A DNA stretch of 64,000 bases from Pedobacter quisquiliarum. GTDB lineage: Bacteria > Bacteroidota > Bacteroidia > Sphingobacteriales > Sphingobacteriaceae. Positions 28,888-36,189 of the stretch are shown here, in pieces (position 1 is the stretch's first letter; each line of letters begins with the position of its first letter). The notes beneath the pieces are model-generated. The model ran no database searches. It saw only the letters and a program-made list of their open reading frames with translations, and had not been told where the DNA came from. The position numbers and the translations under genes were made by a program. The stretch spans positions 1 through 64,000 of the forward strand of contig NZ_BMIL01000007.1 in the NCBI RefSeq assembly GCF_014642175.1. The letters are read 5' to 3'.

Positions 28888-28984
28888 TGTAATGCTTTAG
28901 AATTTAGCGCAAATTACAGAATTTGGGTTAATCTTACGATGATACTGGCAAAACTTTAGTTATTTTGCGGTTTAATCAGGAGAT

Positions 28985-29767
28985 ATGAGTTTGGTAAAGG
29001 CAAAGAAACATTTAGGGCAACATTTTTTAACCGATAAAAAGATTGCCGCTAAAATTGTCGATGGCCTCATTCATACCGATCAATACAATAAGGTACTTGA
29101 AGTAGGGCCGGGTATGGGTATCCTCTCGGATATTCTGCTGGAGCAGGAAAACCTGGAAACCTACCTGATTGATATCGATAGAGAGTCGTACCAGTTCCTG
29201 CAGGAGAAATATCCGCAACTGGGCAGCCGCCTGATTCTTGGTGATTTCCTGGCGCTGGACTTGCGTACCATCTTCCCTGAAAAGTTTGCCATCATTGGTA
29301 ATTTCCCTTACAACATCTCTTCACAGATCCTTTTCAAAGTGCTGGAGCACCGCGACAATGTGGTCGAGATGGTGGGTATGTTTCAAAAGGAAGTGGCTGA
29401 ACGTTGTGCCGCTAAAAGCGGTACCAAGGTGTACGGCATCCTGAGCGTTTTAATACAAGCTTATTATAATATAGAATACCTGTTCACGGTAAAGCCGGGT
29501 ACCTTTAACCCGCCGCCAAAAGTGAACTCGGGTGTCATCCGCCTGAGCCGTAACAACGTTGCGGAACTGCCATGTGACGAAAAACTCTTCTGGAGAGTGG
29601 TCAAAGGTGGTTTCAATCAGCGCCGCAAAACTTTACGCAATGCCCTTTCCGGCACAATAGCAAAAGATAAGATGGACGACCATGCCTTCTTCGACAAGCG
29701 GGCAGAACAACTCAGCGTTGAAGACTTTATCACCCTCACTCAACACCTAACCCACCTAAATCAGTAG
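28985..29767 (+). CDS. rsmA: 16S rRNA dimethyladenosine methyltransferase A (KsgA)
   Basis: RsmA dimethylates two adjacent adenosines near the 3' end of 16S rRNA, a late 30S assembly step. The 260-residue protein has KKHLGQHFLTDKKIAAKIV at the N-terminus, the SAM-binding loop EVGPGMGILSDIL (~39-51) and the catalytic motif GNFPYNISSQILF (~106-118, NLPY type). It is followed after 2 bases by a 2-hydroxyacid dehydrogenase, so the two are probably co-transcribed. Confidence 0.96.
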   Translation: MSLVKAKKHLGQHFLTDKKIAAKIVDGLIHTDQYNKVLEVGPGMGILSDILLEQENLETYLIDIDRESYQFLQEKYPQLGSRLILGDFLALDLRTIFPEKFAIIGNFPYNISSQILFKVLEHRDNVVEMVGMFQKEVAERCAAKSGTKVYGILSVLIQAYYNIEYLFTVKPGTFNPPPKVNSGVIRLSRNNVAELPCDEKLFWRVVKGGFNQRRKTLRNALSGTIAKDKMDDHAFFDKRAEQLSVEDFITLTQHLTHLNQ

Positions 29768-29769
29768 TA

Positions 29770-30702
29770 ATGAAAGGAAAAATTCTAATTGTCGACGATC
29801 TGCATCCGGTGTTCAAAGAACGTGCTACTGCTCAGGGTTTCCAAGTAGATGATTTTCCAAACATTACCCGCCAGGAAACGCTAGACATAATTGCGAACTA
29901 CACGGGCATCGCGGTACGCACGAAATTCAGAATTGATGAGGAGTTGTTTAAAGCGGCACCAAACCTGAAGTTTGTCGCGCGCGCAGGTGCAGGCTTAGAC
30001 AACATCGACGAAGCCTATGCTGCAGCGCACAATATCCACCTGATGAATGCACCGGAAGGTAATTGTGATGCTGTTGGGGAGCATGCCATCGGTATGCTAC
30101 TGAGCCTTGCGAACAACTTCCGACAAGCGGATATGCAAATTCGCCAGGGCACATGGGACCGTGAAGGCAATCGCGGCTGGGAGTTGAAAGGGAAAACCGT
30201 GGGTATTATTGGTTACGGTTTTATGGGCAGCAGCTTCGCACGTAAGCTTTCTGGCTTCGGTGTAAAGGTTATCGCCTATGATAAGTACAAAACAGGTTTC
30301 TCAGACGCCTATGCAACCGAGGTGAGCATGGAAGAGATTGTGAAACATAGCGATGTTTTAAGTTTACACATTCCATTAACTGCAGAAACGCGGCAGATGG
30401 TTGATGATGAATACTTTTTTCACTTCAAAAAGCCAATTTTCTTCATCAGCACGGCAAGGGGTGAAGTGACCAGCACACAGGCGGTGCTTAATGCCATAGC
30501 AAGCGGAAAGATAATGGGGGCAGCACTAGATGTGCTGGAGGTGGAGAAATTCCCTAAACTCGCTGAACAAGCCTGGTACCCAGCACTTGTAAACTCGGGG
30601 AAGGTGTTGTTGACGCCGCATATTGCTGGCTGGACTTTCGATTCTTACCGTAAAATATCGGAAGTGCTGGCGGATAAACTCCAGGCACTTCCGATCGCAT
30701 AA
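29770..30702 (+). CDS. D-isomer-specific 2-hydroxyacid dehydrogenase (phosphoglycerate dehydrogenase-like)
   Basis: This 310-residue NAD-dependent enzyme has the family nucleotide loop GIIGYGFMGSSFARKL (~143-158) and the catalytic residues Arg (ISTARGEV), Glu (DVLEVEKFP) and His (LTPHIAGWT). Substrate cannot be assigned: it is shorter than full SerA, lacking the ACT domain, and resembles stand-alone glycerate/phosphoglycerate-type enzymes. It follows rsmA by 2 bases and converges on the M1 peptidase gene with only 2 bases between stop codons. Confidence 0.85.
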   Translation: MKGKILIVDDLHPVFKERATAQGFQVDDFPNITRQETLDIIANYTGIAVRTKFRIDEELFKAAPNLKFVARAGAGLDNIDEAYAAAHNIHLMNAPEGNCDAVGEHAIGMLLSLANNFRQADMQIRQGTWDREGNRGWELKGKTVGIIGYGFMGSSFARKLSGFGVKVIAYDKYKTGFSDAYATEVSMEEIVKHSDVLSLHIPLTAETRQMVDDEYFFHFKKPIFFISTARGEVTSTQAVLNAIASGKIMGAALDVLEVEKFPKLAEQAWYPALVNSGKVLLTPHIAGWTFDSYRKISEVLADKLQALPIA

Positions 30703-30704
30703 AC

Positions 30705-32582
30705 TTATTTCTTCCAGGTATTATCAGCTGGCGTGGCATCCATAAATAAGCCACCTTCAATGCTGATCGACTTCAGGTTTGCGGCACCATTCACCGTAAA
30801 GCTGGTTGCTTTCGTATTGTTTTTCCAGATGGCAGGCGTTTTATGCACCACGGTTTGTTTACCATCCTCAAAGCGTAGCACCACATCAAAGGGCACCGCA
30901 AAGCCACCGACATTCTTCAGGTCAATATTGTAGTTGTTGCCTTTTACAGAAACCTTTTCTATAGCCAGGTCAATATAATTATTGCTAAAGAACCAGTTGT
31001 TCCAGTACCAGTTCAGATCCTGATTTAAGGCATCATTGAAGCTGTTGAAGAAATCCCATGGTAGTGGGTGCTTGCCATTCCAGCGTACCATATACTCGTG
31101 TAAAGCTTTCATAAACTGCGCCTCACCAAGCATGTCCCGCAGCCCCAGGTAGGCTAGCGATGGTTTTACATAGGCATTGTTGCCGTATCCGGAGCCAGAT
31201 ACCTGCGTACCCAGGCTGATCACCGGCTGATCCTCCTCCGCAGATGGATCCAGAATCCATCGCTTCACCCGGAAATCCTTGTATAGCGTGTCTGCTGCTG
31301 CTTTACCAAACTGATGCGTGTTGATGAAGTATTCCATTGTGGTTACCCAGCCTTCATCCATAAAAGGATAGTTGGTCTCATTGGTGCCCATATAAAATGG
31401 GAAGTAAGTATGAGCCACCTCATGGTTCAGCACAAACTGCGAGAACTGCAGGTCCGGTGTGGAGCTATCATTTATCATCATTGGAAACTCCATATCCGCA
31501 TACCCCTGAAAGGCAGTCATTTTTGAGTAGGGGTAAGGTACTGCCGGCATCTGGTTGGAAAAGAAATCCAGTGCCTGTTGCGTCCATTTTGCGGCGTGTG
31601 GAAAGTCTTTTGTTTTGCTGTCATAAGCGGCCTGTGTACTTGCCCTTCTGCCGGTTTTTTTATCGACCACCACACTTCCGGCATCCCAGACATAGTGGTT
31701 GCTCAGACCGAAGGTTACATCGGTAATGTTGTTCACGGAAAATTTCCAGCTGTTCCATTCCTGCTGCTTAGTCACCACGCCTTTTTTCATTTCCGATGCA
31801 GAAGCGATGTTTATGATTTCATCCGATTGATAGGAACGGTTCAGCTTTGCCGCAAATGCCGGCTGCAGCACTTCATTGGGGTTCAGCAGGTCACCTGTAG
31901 CCCAAACCACATAGTTCTTTGGTACTTTGATCGTGAATTTATAATCGTTGAAGTCGTTGTAGAATTCATTTCGGCCAAGATGCGGCAACCAGTCCCAGCC
32001 ATCCGTATCGTCATAAACTGAGATCCTTGGGTAGGCATAGGCGACAAAGAAGGTCGTGCTGTCAATCTGCCCTTCGCGACCGCTTTCCTTGGATAGCGGA
32101 TAGCTCCAGCCAATGGCGAAGTTCGCCGAGTGTCCGGGAAGGATGGGTTTTTTCAAAGGTACACTGGCGACTGTCCCCCAGTTTTTGCTGTCGACCTTTA
32201 TGGCTTCGCCATCTACCGCAAAGGCGTTGATCACCAATCCAGATGTCAGGAAATCTTTGCTGGCGTAACTCGCCCTTGGCGCTTCTGTTTTATGGACGTT
32301 ATTTACAAAGCGGATCATCACCCGTTTCAGGGTGTCTTTACTGTTGTTTGTGTACAATATGGTTTCCTGCCCATCAACCATGCGCGTTTGGGGCGTAACC
32401 TTGATGTTCATGTCGTACTTACCATGGTTTTGCCAGTATGCTTTTGAGGGTTTACCATCTGGCGATCTGGTACCAGCCTGATAGGCTTGCTTAATATTTC
32501 TAGGCATGTAAAGCTCCTGTGCCTTCAGTTCTGTAAGCCCCAGTAAACACAAGGCTATTAGAGAGATGCTTTTAAGTTGCAT
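30705..32582 (-). CDS. secreted M1 family metallopeptidase
   Basis: The 625-residue protein has a signal peptide (MQLKSISLIALCLLGLTEL, then KAQ). The gluzincin motif HEVAH (H387, H391) is followed 18 residues later by Glu in PFMDEGW, exactly the HExxH-18-E spacing of M1 aminopeptidases. A beta-sandwich N-terminal domain (~1-260) precedes it. M1 enzymes remove N-terminal residues from peptides; here the location is periplasmic or extracellular. The usual GAMEN exopeptidase motif is replaced by a YADMEFPMM-type sequence, so strict aminopeptidase specificity is uncertain. Confidence 0.87.
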   Translation of the reverse strand: MQLKSISLIALCLLGLTELKAQELYMPRNIKQAYQAGTRSPDGKPSKAYWQNHGKYDMNIKVTPQTRMVDGQETILYTNNSKDTLKRVMIRFVNNVHKTEAPRASYASKDFLTSGLVINAFAVDGEAIKVDSKNWGTVASVPLKKPILPGHSANFAIGWSYPLSKESGREGQIDSTTFFVAYAYPRISVYDDTDGWDWLPHLGRNEFYNDFNDYKFTIKVPKNYVVWATGDLLNPNEVLQPAFAAKLNRSYQSDEIINIASASEMKKGVVTKQQEWNSWKFSVNNITDVTFGLSNHYVWDAGSVVVDKKTGRRASTQAAYDSKTKDFPHAAKWTQQALDFFSNQMPAVPYPYSKMTAFQGYADMEFPMMINDSSTPDLQFSQFVLNHEVAHTYFPFYMGTNETNYPFMDEGWVTTMEYFINTHQFGKAAADTLYKDFRVKRWILDPSAEEDQPVISLGTQVSGSGYGNNAYVKPSLAYLGLRDMLGEAQFMKALHEYMVRWNGKHPLPWDFFNSFNDALNQDLNWYWNNWFFSNNYIDLAIEKVSVKGNNYNIDLKNVGGFAVPFDVVLRFEDGKQTVVHKTPAIWKNNTKATSFTVNGAANLKSISIEGGLFMDATPADNTWKK

Positions 32583-32657
32583 TGAAAATGTCTTGATTGT
32601 TGGTGAATTTAAGGTAGCTAACTTACATAAAATTATAAAATATCAGACCTTGGATAC

Positions 32658-32789
32658 GGAGGGACAAGCGTTGGGTCAAACGCAGACCAGACGCACACGA
32701 AACGCACAGGAAGCGCACACCAGACCCACAAAACTGTGCGTTTGATGTGCGTATGCTGTGTTTCTAATATGGGGTTAATGTGTGTTTGT
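32658..32789. repeat. 11-bp phased degenerate tandem repeats with an internal inversion
   Basis: CGCA recurs at 32681, 32692, 32703 and 32714 with a degenerate CCCA at 32725: five units of exactly 11 bases with consensus ACGCACAcsAr. From 32735 the same unit appears inverted, TGTGCG at 32735 and 32746, TGTG at 32757 and again at 32779, still in the 11-base register. AAACGCACAG (32700-32709) and CTGTGCGTTT (32734-32743) form a perfect 10-bp inverted repeat across the switch point. The array lies between two divergent genes, and its right end touches a predicted promoter. Confidence 0.85.
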
Positions 32790-32814
32790 AGCTCAAGCAG
32801 TTTATGTATGTTTG
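32785..32814 (+). promoter_or_regulatory. promoter of small barrel protein gene
   Basis: TTTG (32785-32788), 18 bases, then TATGTTTG (32807-32814), a perfect TAnnTTTG. The start near 32821 leaves a leader of only ~11 bases. The -33 element is inside the last unit of the 11-bp array. Confidence 0.7.
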
Positions 32815-32831
32815 CTGTTTAATATGTTATA

Positions 32832-33293
32832 ATGAAATCTATATTGACGCTCCTTTTCTTCAGCATGATGCTGATGCTGAATACTGACGCTGTGCAGGCG
32901 CAAGCCAGAAGTGGGCTTGGGATTAACGCCGGCCTGAATACTTCCGAATACGGCATAGGCTATGGTGGCATGTTTTTCGGAGAAATTAAAGTCGCCAAAG
33001 CGGTGTCTGTTGTGCCGGCCCTGGGGTATGTAGTTCCCTCCGGACTTAATTTATCTTTAAACGGTCGATACTTTTTCGATGAAAGTCTATACGTAAATGC
33101 AGGGCCCCTTTGGAACCTAGTTAGCTTGGAACATGGCGATTTTGGCTTGGGGGGATCAGCGGGTGTTGGTCTGTCGCAAAAGGTCTCCAGAATCAGTGTG
33201 GTGGATTTCAACTTTCAAGTAGATTTAGCGCACTTCAACAATGCGCTAAGGCCGGTGGTTGGGGTTCGCATCGCCTTTCAGGGGATATTTTAG
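32832..33293 (+). CDS. small secreted protein, probable outer-membrane beta-barrel
   Basis: The 153-residue product has a signal peptide (MKSILTLLFFSMMLMLNTDA, then VQAQA). The mature ~125 residues alternate polar and hydrophobic positions with many Gly and aromatic residues (GLGINAGLNTSEYGIGYGGM, LNLSLNGRYFFDE, SAGVGLSQKVS) and end in a strand with terminal Phe (VRIAFQGIF), as expected of a small 8-stranded outer-membrane barrel. No specific family was recognised. It has its own promoter and a very short leader. Confidence 0.7.
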   Translation: MKSILTLLFFSMMLMLNTDAVQAQARSGLGINAGLNTSEYGIGYGGMFFGEIKVAKAVSVVPALGYVVPSGLNLSLNGRYFFDESLYVNAGPLWNLVSLEHGDFGLGGSAGVGLSQKVSRISVVDFNFQVDLAHFNNALRPVVGVRIAFQGIF

Positions 33294-33348
33294 AACCTGG
33301 TTACCTGGATTTTTACTTTCCCTGTGTGTCTGCAGTTCACTAAAAAGA

Positions 33349-33380
33349 TTTGCATTTGTAAATACAGGCTGTTATCTTCG
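33349..33380 (+). promoter_or_regulatory. probable greA promoter
   Basis: TTTG at 33349-33352, 20 bases, TATCTTCG at 33373-33380 (one mismatch to TAnnTTTG). Transcription would begin near 33387, immediately before the leader hairpin at 33393. A second TTTG at 33355 is less well spaced. Confidence 0.6.
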
Positions 33381-33392
33381 TTTTCATTGAAG

Positions 33393-33437
33393 CAAGACTA
33401 TGTAGGCGAAGAGCCGATGTAGTCTTGTTTCTTTTTT
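33393..33437 (+). terminator. terminator-like hairpin in the greA leader
   Basis: CAAGACTA (33393-33400) pairs with TAGTCTTG (33420-33427), with an inner GGC/GCC helix (33405-33407 with 33413-33415), and is followed by TTTC and six T residues to 33437. It sits only a few bases after the predicted greA start site and 26 bases before the ATG. It may attenuate greA, or it may only end the transcript of the upstream small barrel gene. Confidence 0.7.
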
Positions 33438-33463
33438 ATAGGAATCATAAAATAAATTGAGCT

Positions 33464-33937
33464 ATGACAGAGGTTACTTATTATACCCAAGATGGTTTAG
33501 ATAAACTAAAGCAGGAAGTACAGTATTTGAAGACGAAGGGGAGGCAGATGATATCTAAGCAAATAGCTGAAGCAAGAGATAAAGGGGACCTTTCGGAGAA
33601 CGCCGAATACGATGCAGCCAAAGAAGCACAAGGTTTGCATGAAGCCAAAATTGCGAAGCTGGAGAATACGCTTTCCAATGCACGTTTAATTGACGAGTCT
33701 AAACTAGACACATCGAAAGTGCTGGCTTTGTCAATTGTTAAAATTAAGAATGTTAAAAACGGCGCAACCATGACTTACCAGTTGGTGGCGGAAACAGAAG
33801 CAGACTTAAAAACCGGAAAGATCTCGGTGAAGTCGCCCATTGCACAAGGACTTTTGGGTAAATCTGTTGGCGATAAAGCAGAGATCCAGGTTCCTGCAGG
33901 TAAAATGGAATTTGAAATATTAGAAATCAGCAGGTAA
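33464..33937 (+). CDS. greA: transcription elongation factor GreA
   Basis: GreA enters the secondary channel of RNA polymerase and stimulates cleavage of backtracked RNA. The 157-residue length is standard. The N-terminal coiled coil (~10-75) carries the tip motif GDLSENAEYDAAKEAQ with the catalytic acidic residues, and the C-terminal FKBP-like domain ends in SPIAQGLLGKSVGDKAEIQV. It is followed after 10 bases by the HIT gene. The leader contains a terminator-like hairpin. Confidence 0.97.
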   Translation: MTEVTYYTQDGLDKLKQEVQYLKTKGRQMISKQIAEARDKGDLSENAEYDAAKEAQGLHEAKIAKLENTLSNARLIDESKLDTSKVLALSIVKIKNVKNGATMTYQLVAETEADLKTGKISVKSPIAQGLLGKSVGDKAEIQVPAGKMEFEILEISR

Positions 33938-33947
33938 ACAGAAAAAT

Positions 33948-34346
33948 ATGTCTACAATCTTTTCAAAAATAATAGACGGTGAAATTCCCGCACACGTGGT
34001 TGCAGAAACGACCGAGTTCCTGGCTTTCCTGGACATTAACCCTTTAACGATGGGTCATGTGCTGGTGATTCCCAAAAAGGAAATTGACTACATTTTTGAT
34101 ATGGATGAGGAGAGCTATTTCGGCTTAACCTTGTTCGCCAAGATTGTAGCTGCTGGTATTAAGCAAGCTTTTCCTTGTATTAAAGTGGGTATGGCGGTGA
34201 TCGGATTGGAAGTGCCACATGCACACATCCACCTGATCCCGATGAATTACGTGGACGACATGAACTTCAGCAAGCCTAAGCTGAATCCTTCTCAGGAAGC
34301 TTTAGAAGAAGCCGCGCAGAAGATTAAAGCAGCGCTGACGTTGTAA
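33948..34346 (+). CDS. HIT family (histidine triad) nucleotide-binding protein
   Basis: The 132-residue cytoplasmic protein has the histidine triad HAHIHLIPM (H-x-H-x-H, ~88-92 of the chain) and the N-terminal IFSKIIDGEIPAHVVAET, typical of HinT-like phosphoramidase/hydrolases acting on AMP conjugates. Its cellular substrate is unknown. It is likely co-transcribed with greA and ends in a strong terminator. Confidence 0.93.
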   Translation: MSTIFSKIIDGEIPAHVVAETTEFLAFLDINPLTMGHVLVIPKKEIDYIFDMDEESYFGLTLFAKIVAAGIKQAFPCIKVGMAVIGLEVPHAHIHLIPMNYVDDMNFSKPKLNPSQEALEEAAQKIKAALTL

Positions 34347-34370
34347 AAAAAGGATAGCTATTTTAGGAAG

Positions 34371-34403
34371 AGCCTGGTCATGTGTTTGATCAGGCTTTTT
34401 TTT
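34371..34403 (+). terminator. terminator of greA-HIT
   Basis: AGCCTGGTCA (34371-34380) pairs with TGATCAGGCT (34387-34396), one G-T, followed by eight T residues (34396-34403). Confidence 0.88.
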
Positions 34404-34426
34404 AACCATTTAGCTAGAAAAATCGC

Positions 34427-34627
34427 TTATAGCTCCTCAAAAAACTTATCCAAATCTTCCTTCGTTCTAACAACAATGTGTTTTCCTTCCTTAATTTCTC
34501 TTTGAGATTCTTTTATTCGCTCAATCATCTCGGAAGTAAAGTATAAGTCGTCCGACGACACTGCGCCAGGCCTAGGGGGCTGTTTGCTGCCTGGCTTATT
34601 GTTAATGTTTTGATCTTTGTTAGTCAT
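34427..34627 (-). CDS. small hypothetical protein, antitoxin-like C-terminus
   Basis: The 66-residue protein has a disordered Asn/Pro/Lys-rich N-terminus (~1-25), then a charged helical part (SEMIERIKESQREIKEGKHI) and VRTKEDLDKFFEEL at the C-terminus. The pattern of a helix with IKEGK followed by a short acidic LDKFFEEL tail recalls small antitoxin-type or dimerisation proteins, but no toxin-like gene lies on either side and the resemblance is weak. It lies between the greA-HIT terminator and a divergent secreted protein gene. Confidence 0.55.
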   Translation of the reverse strand: MTNKDQNINNKPGSKQPPRPGAVSSDDLYFTSEMIERIKESQREIKEGKHIVVRTKEDLDKFFEEL

Positions 34628-34728
34628 GTTAAACCACTCTTTTGAAATTCGCTGAACGACTAACAGGTTGCCTTAACAATTTCTCCCTGTGTACGGTCCC
34701 TATACATAAATATAACATTCTGAATTCG

Positions 34729-34759
34729 TTTGTTTTTCAGCCTGTTTGCACTACATTTA
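34729..34759 (+). promoter_or_regulatory. promoter of secreted protein gene
   Basis: TTTG (34729-34732), 19 bases, TACATTTA (34752-34759; last base differs from TAnnTTTG). The predicted start near 34766 supports ATG 34784 as the true start of the downstream gene, because an earlier in-frame start would lie within the promoter. Confidence 0.6.
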
Positions 34760-34783
34760 AATTATACGACCGATAGGTTCCTC

Positions 34784-35326
34784 ATGAGTTTAATTCGCAA
34801 AGCTTTTCTTTTGCTCGCATTGGTGCTGATCTTCAACACTGCAAGGTCACAAACCAGTGTAAAGCCCACTACTGCTAACGATTTGTTGGGGACTTGGATA
34901 GGTATTCTTAAGCAAACAAATGAAAATGCCGGTAATAAGGAGCCCACAACTATAGTTTGGCGTATTCACCGTATCAATGCCAAACGTAAACAGGTTGAGC
35001 TTACAGATATGGGACAGCGTTTCCATGACGGTGCTGAAATTGAAAAACCTCTGAGAGAAATGTATAAAGGCACTTACATCGACAGTGTTTTTGTAATTGC
35101 GTTTCACAAGAATGAAAATAAGCGAACGTTTACCCTAAAGCTCAGAAGAAACGGTGCGGACGGCAAGTTGTTGCTTGTTGGCAACGCAAGGGCTGATGAT
35201 AAGCGCCACAAGCAAGAAACGAGCTTCCATTTAGTAAAAATCAATGATGACATCTCTGCGTATGTAAAGCCAGAGAAGGGACGTATAGAAGTCACGACCG
35301 CTCCACCACCAAAAACTGGACATTGA
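34784..35326 (+). CDS. secreted protein of unknown function
   Basis: From ATG 34784 the 180-residue product starts with a signal peptide (MSLIRKAFLLLALVLIFNTA, then RSQT). The mature part begins with DLLGTWIGILKQ and continues as alternating strands (KQVELTDMG, YIDSVFVIAFHK, RTFTLKLRR, GKLLLVGNA), suggesting a small beta-barrel or lipocalin-like fold, and ends in a Pro-rich tail. No specific family was recognised. Start choice is set by the promoter at 34729-34759. Confidence 0.65.
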   Translation: MSLIRKAFLLLALVLIFNTARSQTSVKPTTANDLLGTWIGILKQTNENAGNKEPTTIVWRIHRINAKRKQVELTDMGQRFHDGAEIEKPLREMYKGTYIDSVFVIAFHKNENKRTFTLKLRRNGADGKLLLVGNARADDKRHKQETSFHLVKINDDISAYVKPEKGRIEVTTAPPPKTGH

Positions 35327-35407
35327 ATGCGAAAGCACAGGATTTAAGCATCAGCAAATGAATCCTGCATGGCTCAGGAAGCACATGACAAAATTCTAAA
35401 CCAGACT

Positions 35408-35734
35408 TTACTTCAGCTTCGGATTATTATGGTGCCGGTCGGCATCACGGATGCTTTTCTTCTGCATGTTCTGCGCCAACGCTTCCGTAAGATCGATCCC
35501 CGTCTGATTGGCCAGGCAGATCAGCACAAACAACACATCCGCCATTTCACCACCAAGATCAACGGCTTCGTCGCTCTTTTTAAAAGATTGTTCGCCGTAT
35601 TTTCTCGACATGATCCGGGCAACTTCACCCACTTCTTCCATCAATATTGCCGTATTGGTCAGTTCGTTAAAATAACGTACACCTGTCTTGTTGATCCATT
35701 GATCAACCGCTTCCTGCGCTTCTTTGATGGTCAT
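35408..35734 (-). CDS. MazG-like nucleotide pyrophosphohydrolase
   Basis: The 108-residue single-domain protein carries the MazG/all-alpha NTP pyrophosphatase metal site: EEVGEVARIMSRKYG and DLGGEMADVLFVLICLAN (E-x-x-E and E-x-x-D). Such enzymes hydrolyse non-canonical or excess nucleoside triphosphates to monophosphates; its substrate is not known. It is the last gene of the compact run rsgA-dtd-this gene, each separated by one base. Confidence 0.88.
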   Translation of the reverse strand: MTIKEAQEAVDQWINKTGVRYFNELTNTAILMEEVGEVARIMSRKYGEQSFKKSDEAVDLGGEMADVLFVLICLANQTGIDLTEALAQNMQKKSIRDADRHHNNPKLK

Positions 35735-35735
35735 C

Positions 35736-36188
35736 TTATTCTTTGTTTTTGGTGTCTATCGTGATGGTTACCGGACCGTCATTCAGCAATCTGATCTTCA
35801 TGTCTGCACCGAAAATGCCGGTTTGGACGTCTTTGTTGATCAAGGAAGACAGTTTGCTGATCATGCTTTCATACATCGGAATGGCCTTATCTGGCCTCGC
35901 CGCACGTGTAAAGCCTGGTCGGTTGCCTTTCTTTGTCGCAGCAAAGAGCGTAAACTGACTGATCAATAAGATATTTCCATCTACATCGGTCAGTGATTTG
36001 TTCATCAGGCCATTTTCATCGCTGAAGATCCGCATACCGGCAATCTTCTGTGCCAGCCAATCCAGGTCTTCCTGCGTATCCGCATCTTCAATGCCCAGCA
36101 AAACCAGGAAGCCTTCCGCTATTGCGCCCGTAACCACACCTTCTACGGTGCAGCTCGCCTCGGTTACCCTTTGTATTACGGCCCTCAT
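35736..36188 (-). CDS. dtd: D-aminoacyl-tRNA deacylase
   Basis: Dtd removes D-amino acids (and glycine mischarged on tRNA-Ala) from tRNA. The 150-residue length is standard. Signatures are MRAVIQRVTEASCTV at the N-terminus, the SQFTLFA motif (~78-84) and NDGPVTITIDT with the Gly-cisPro pair near the C-terminus. One base separates it from rsgA and from the MazG-like gene, giving a tight operon. Confidence 0.96.
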   Translation of the reverse strand: MRAVIQRVTEASCTVEGVVTGAIAEGFLVLLGIEDADTQEDLDWLAQKIAGMRIFSDENGLMNKSLTDVDGNILLISQFTLFAATKKGNRPGFTRAARPDKAIPMYESMISKLSSLINKDVQTGIFGADMKIRLLNDGPVTITIDTKNKE

Positions 36189-36189
36189 G

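Noticed and set aside
32658..32789. CRISPR array
   Set aside because: Units are 11 bases with no spacers, degenerate, and change orientation; no cas genes in the window.
34730..34783. Upstream start for the secreted protein at 34784
   Set aside because: It falls within the predicted promoter (34729-34759) and hides the signal peptide.
35338..35367. CAGGATT/AATCCTG hairpin between the secreted protein and mazG-like genes
   Set aside because: Only 7 bp, long loop and no T tract; not convincing as a terminator.
35369..35764. Plus-strand reading frame of 131 residues
   Set aside because: Entirely antisense to the MazG-like gene, which has a conserved metal site.
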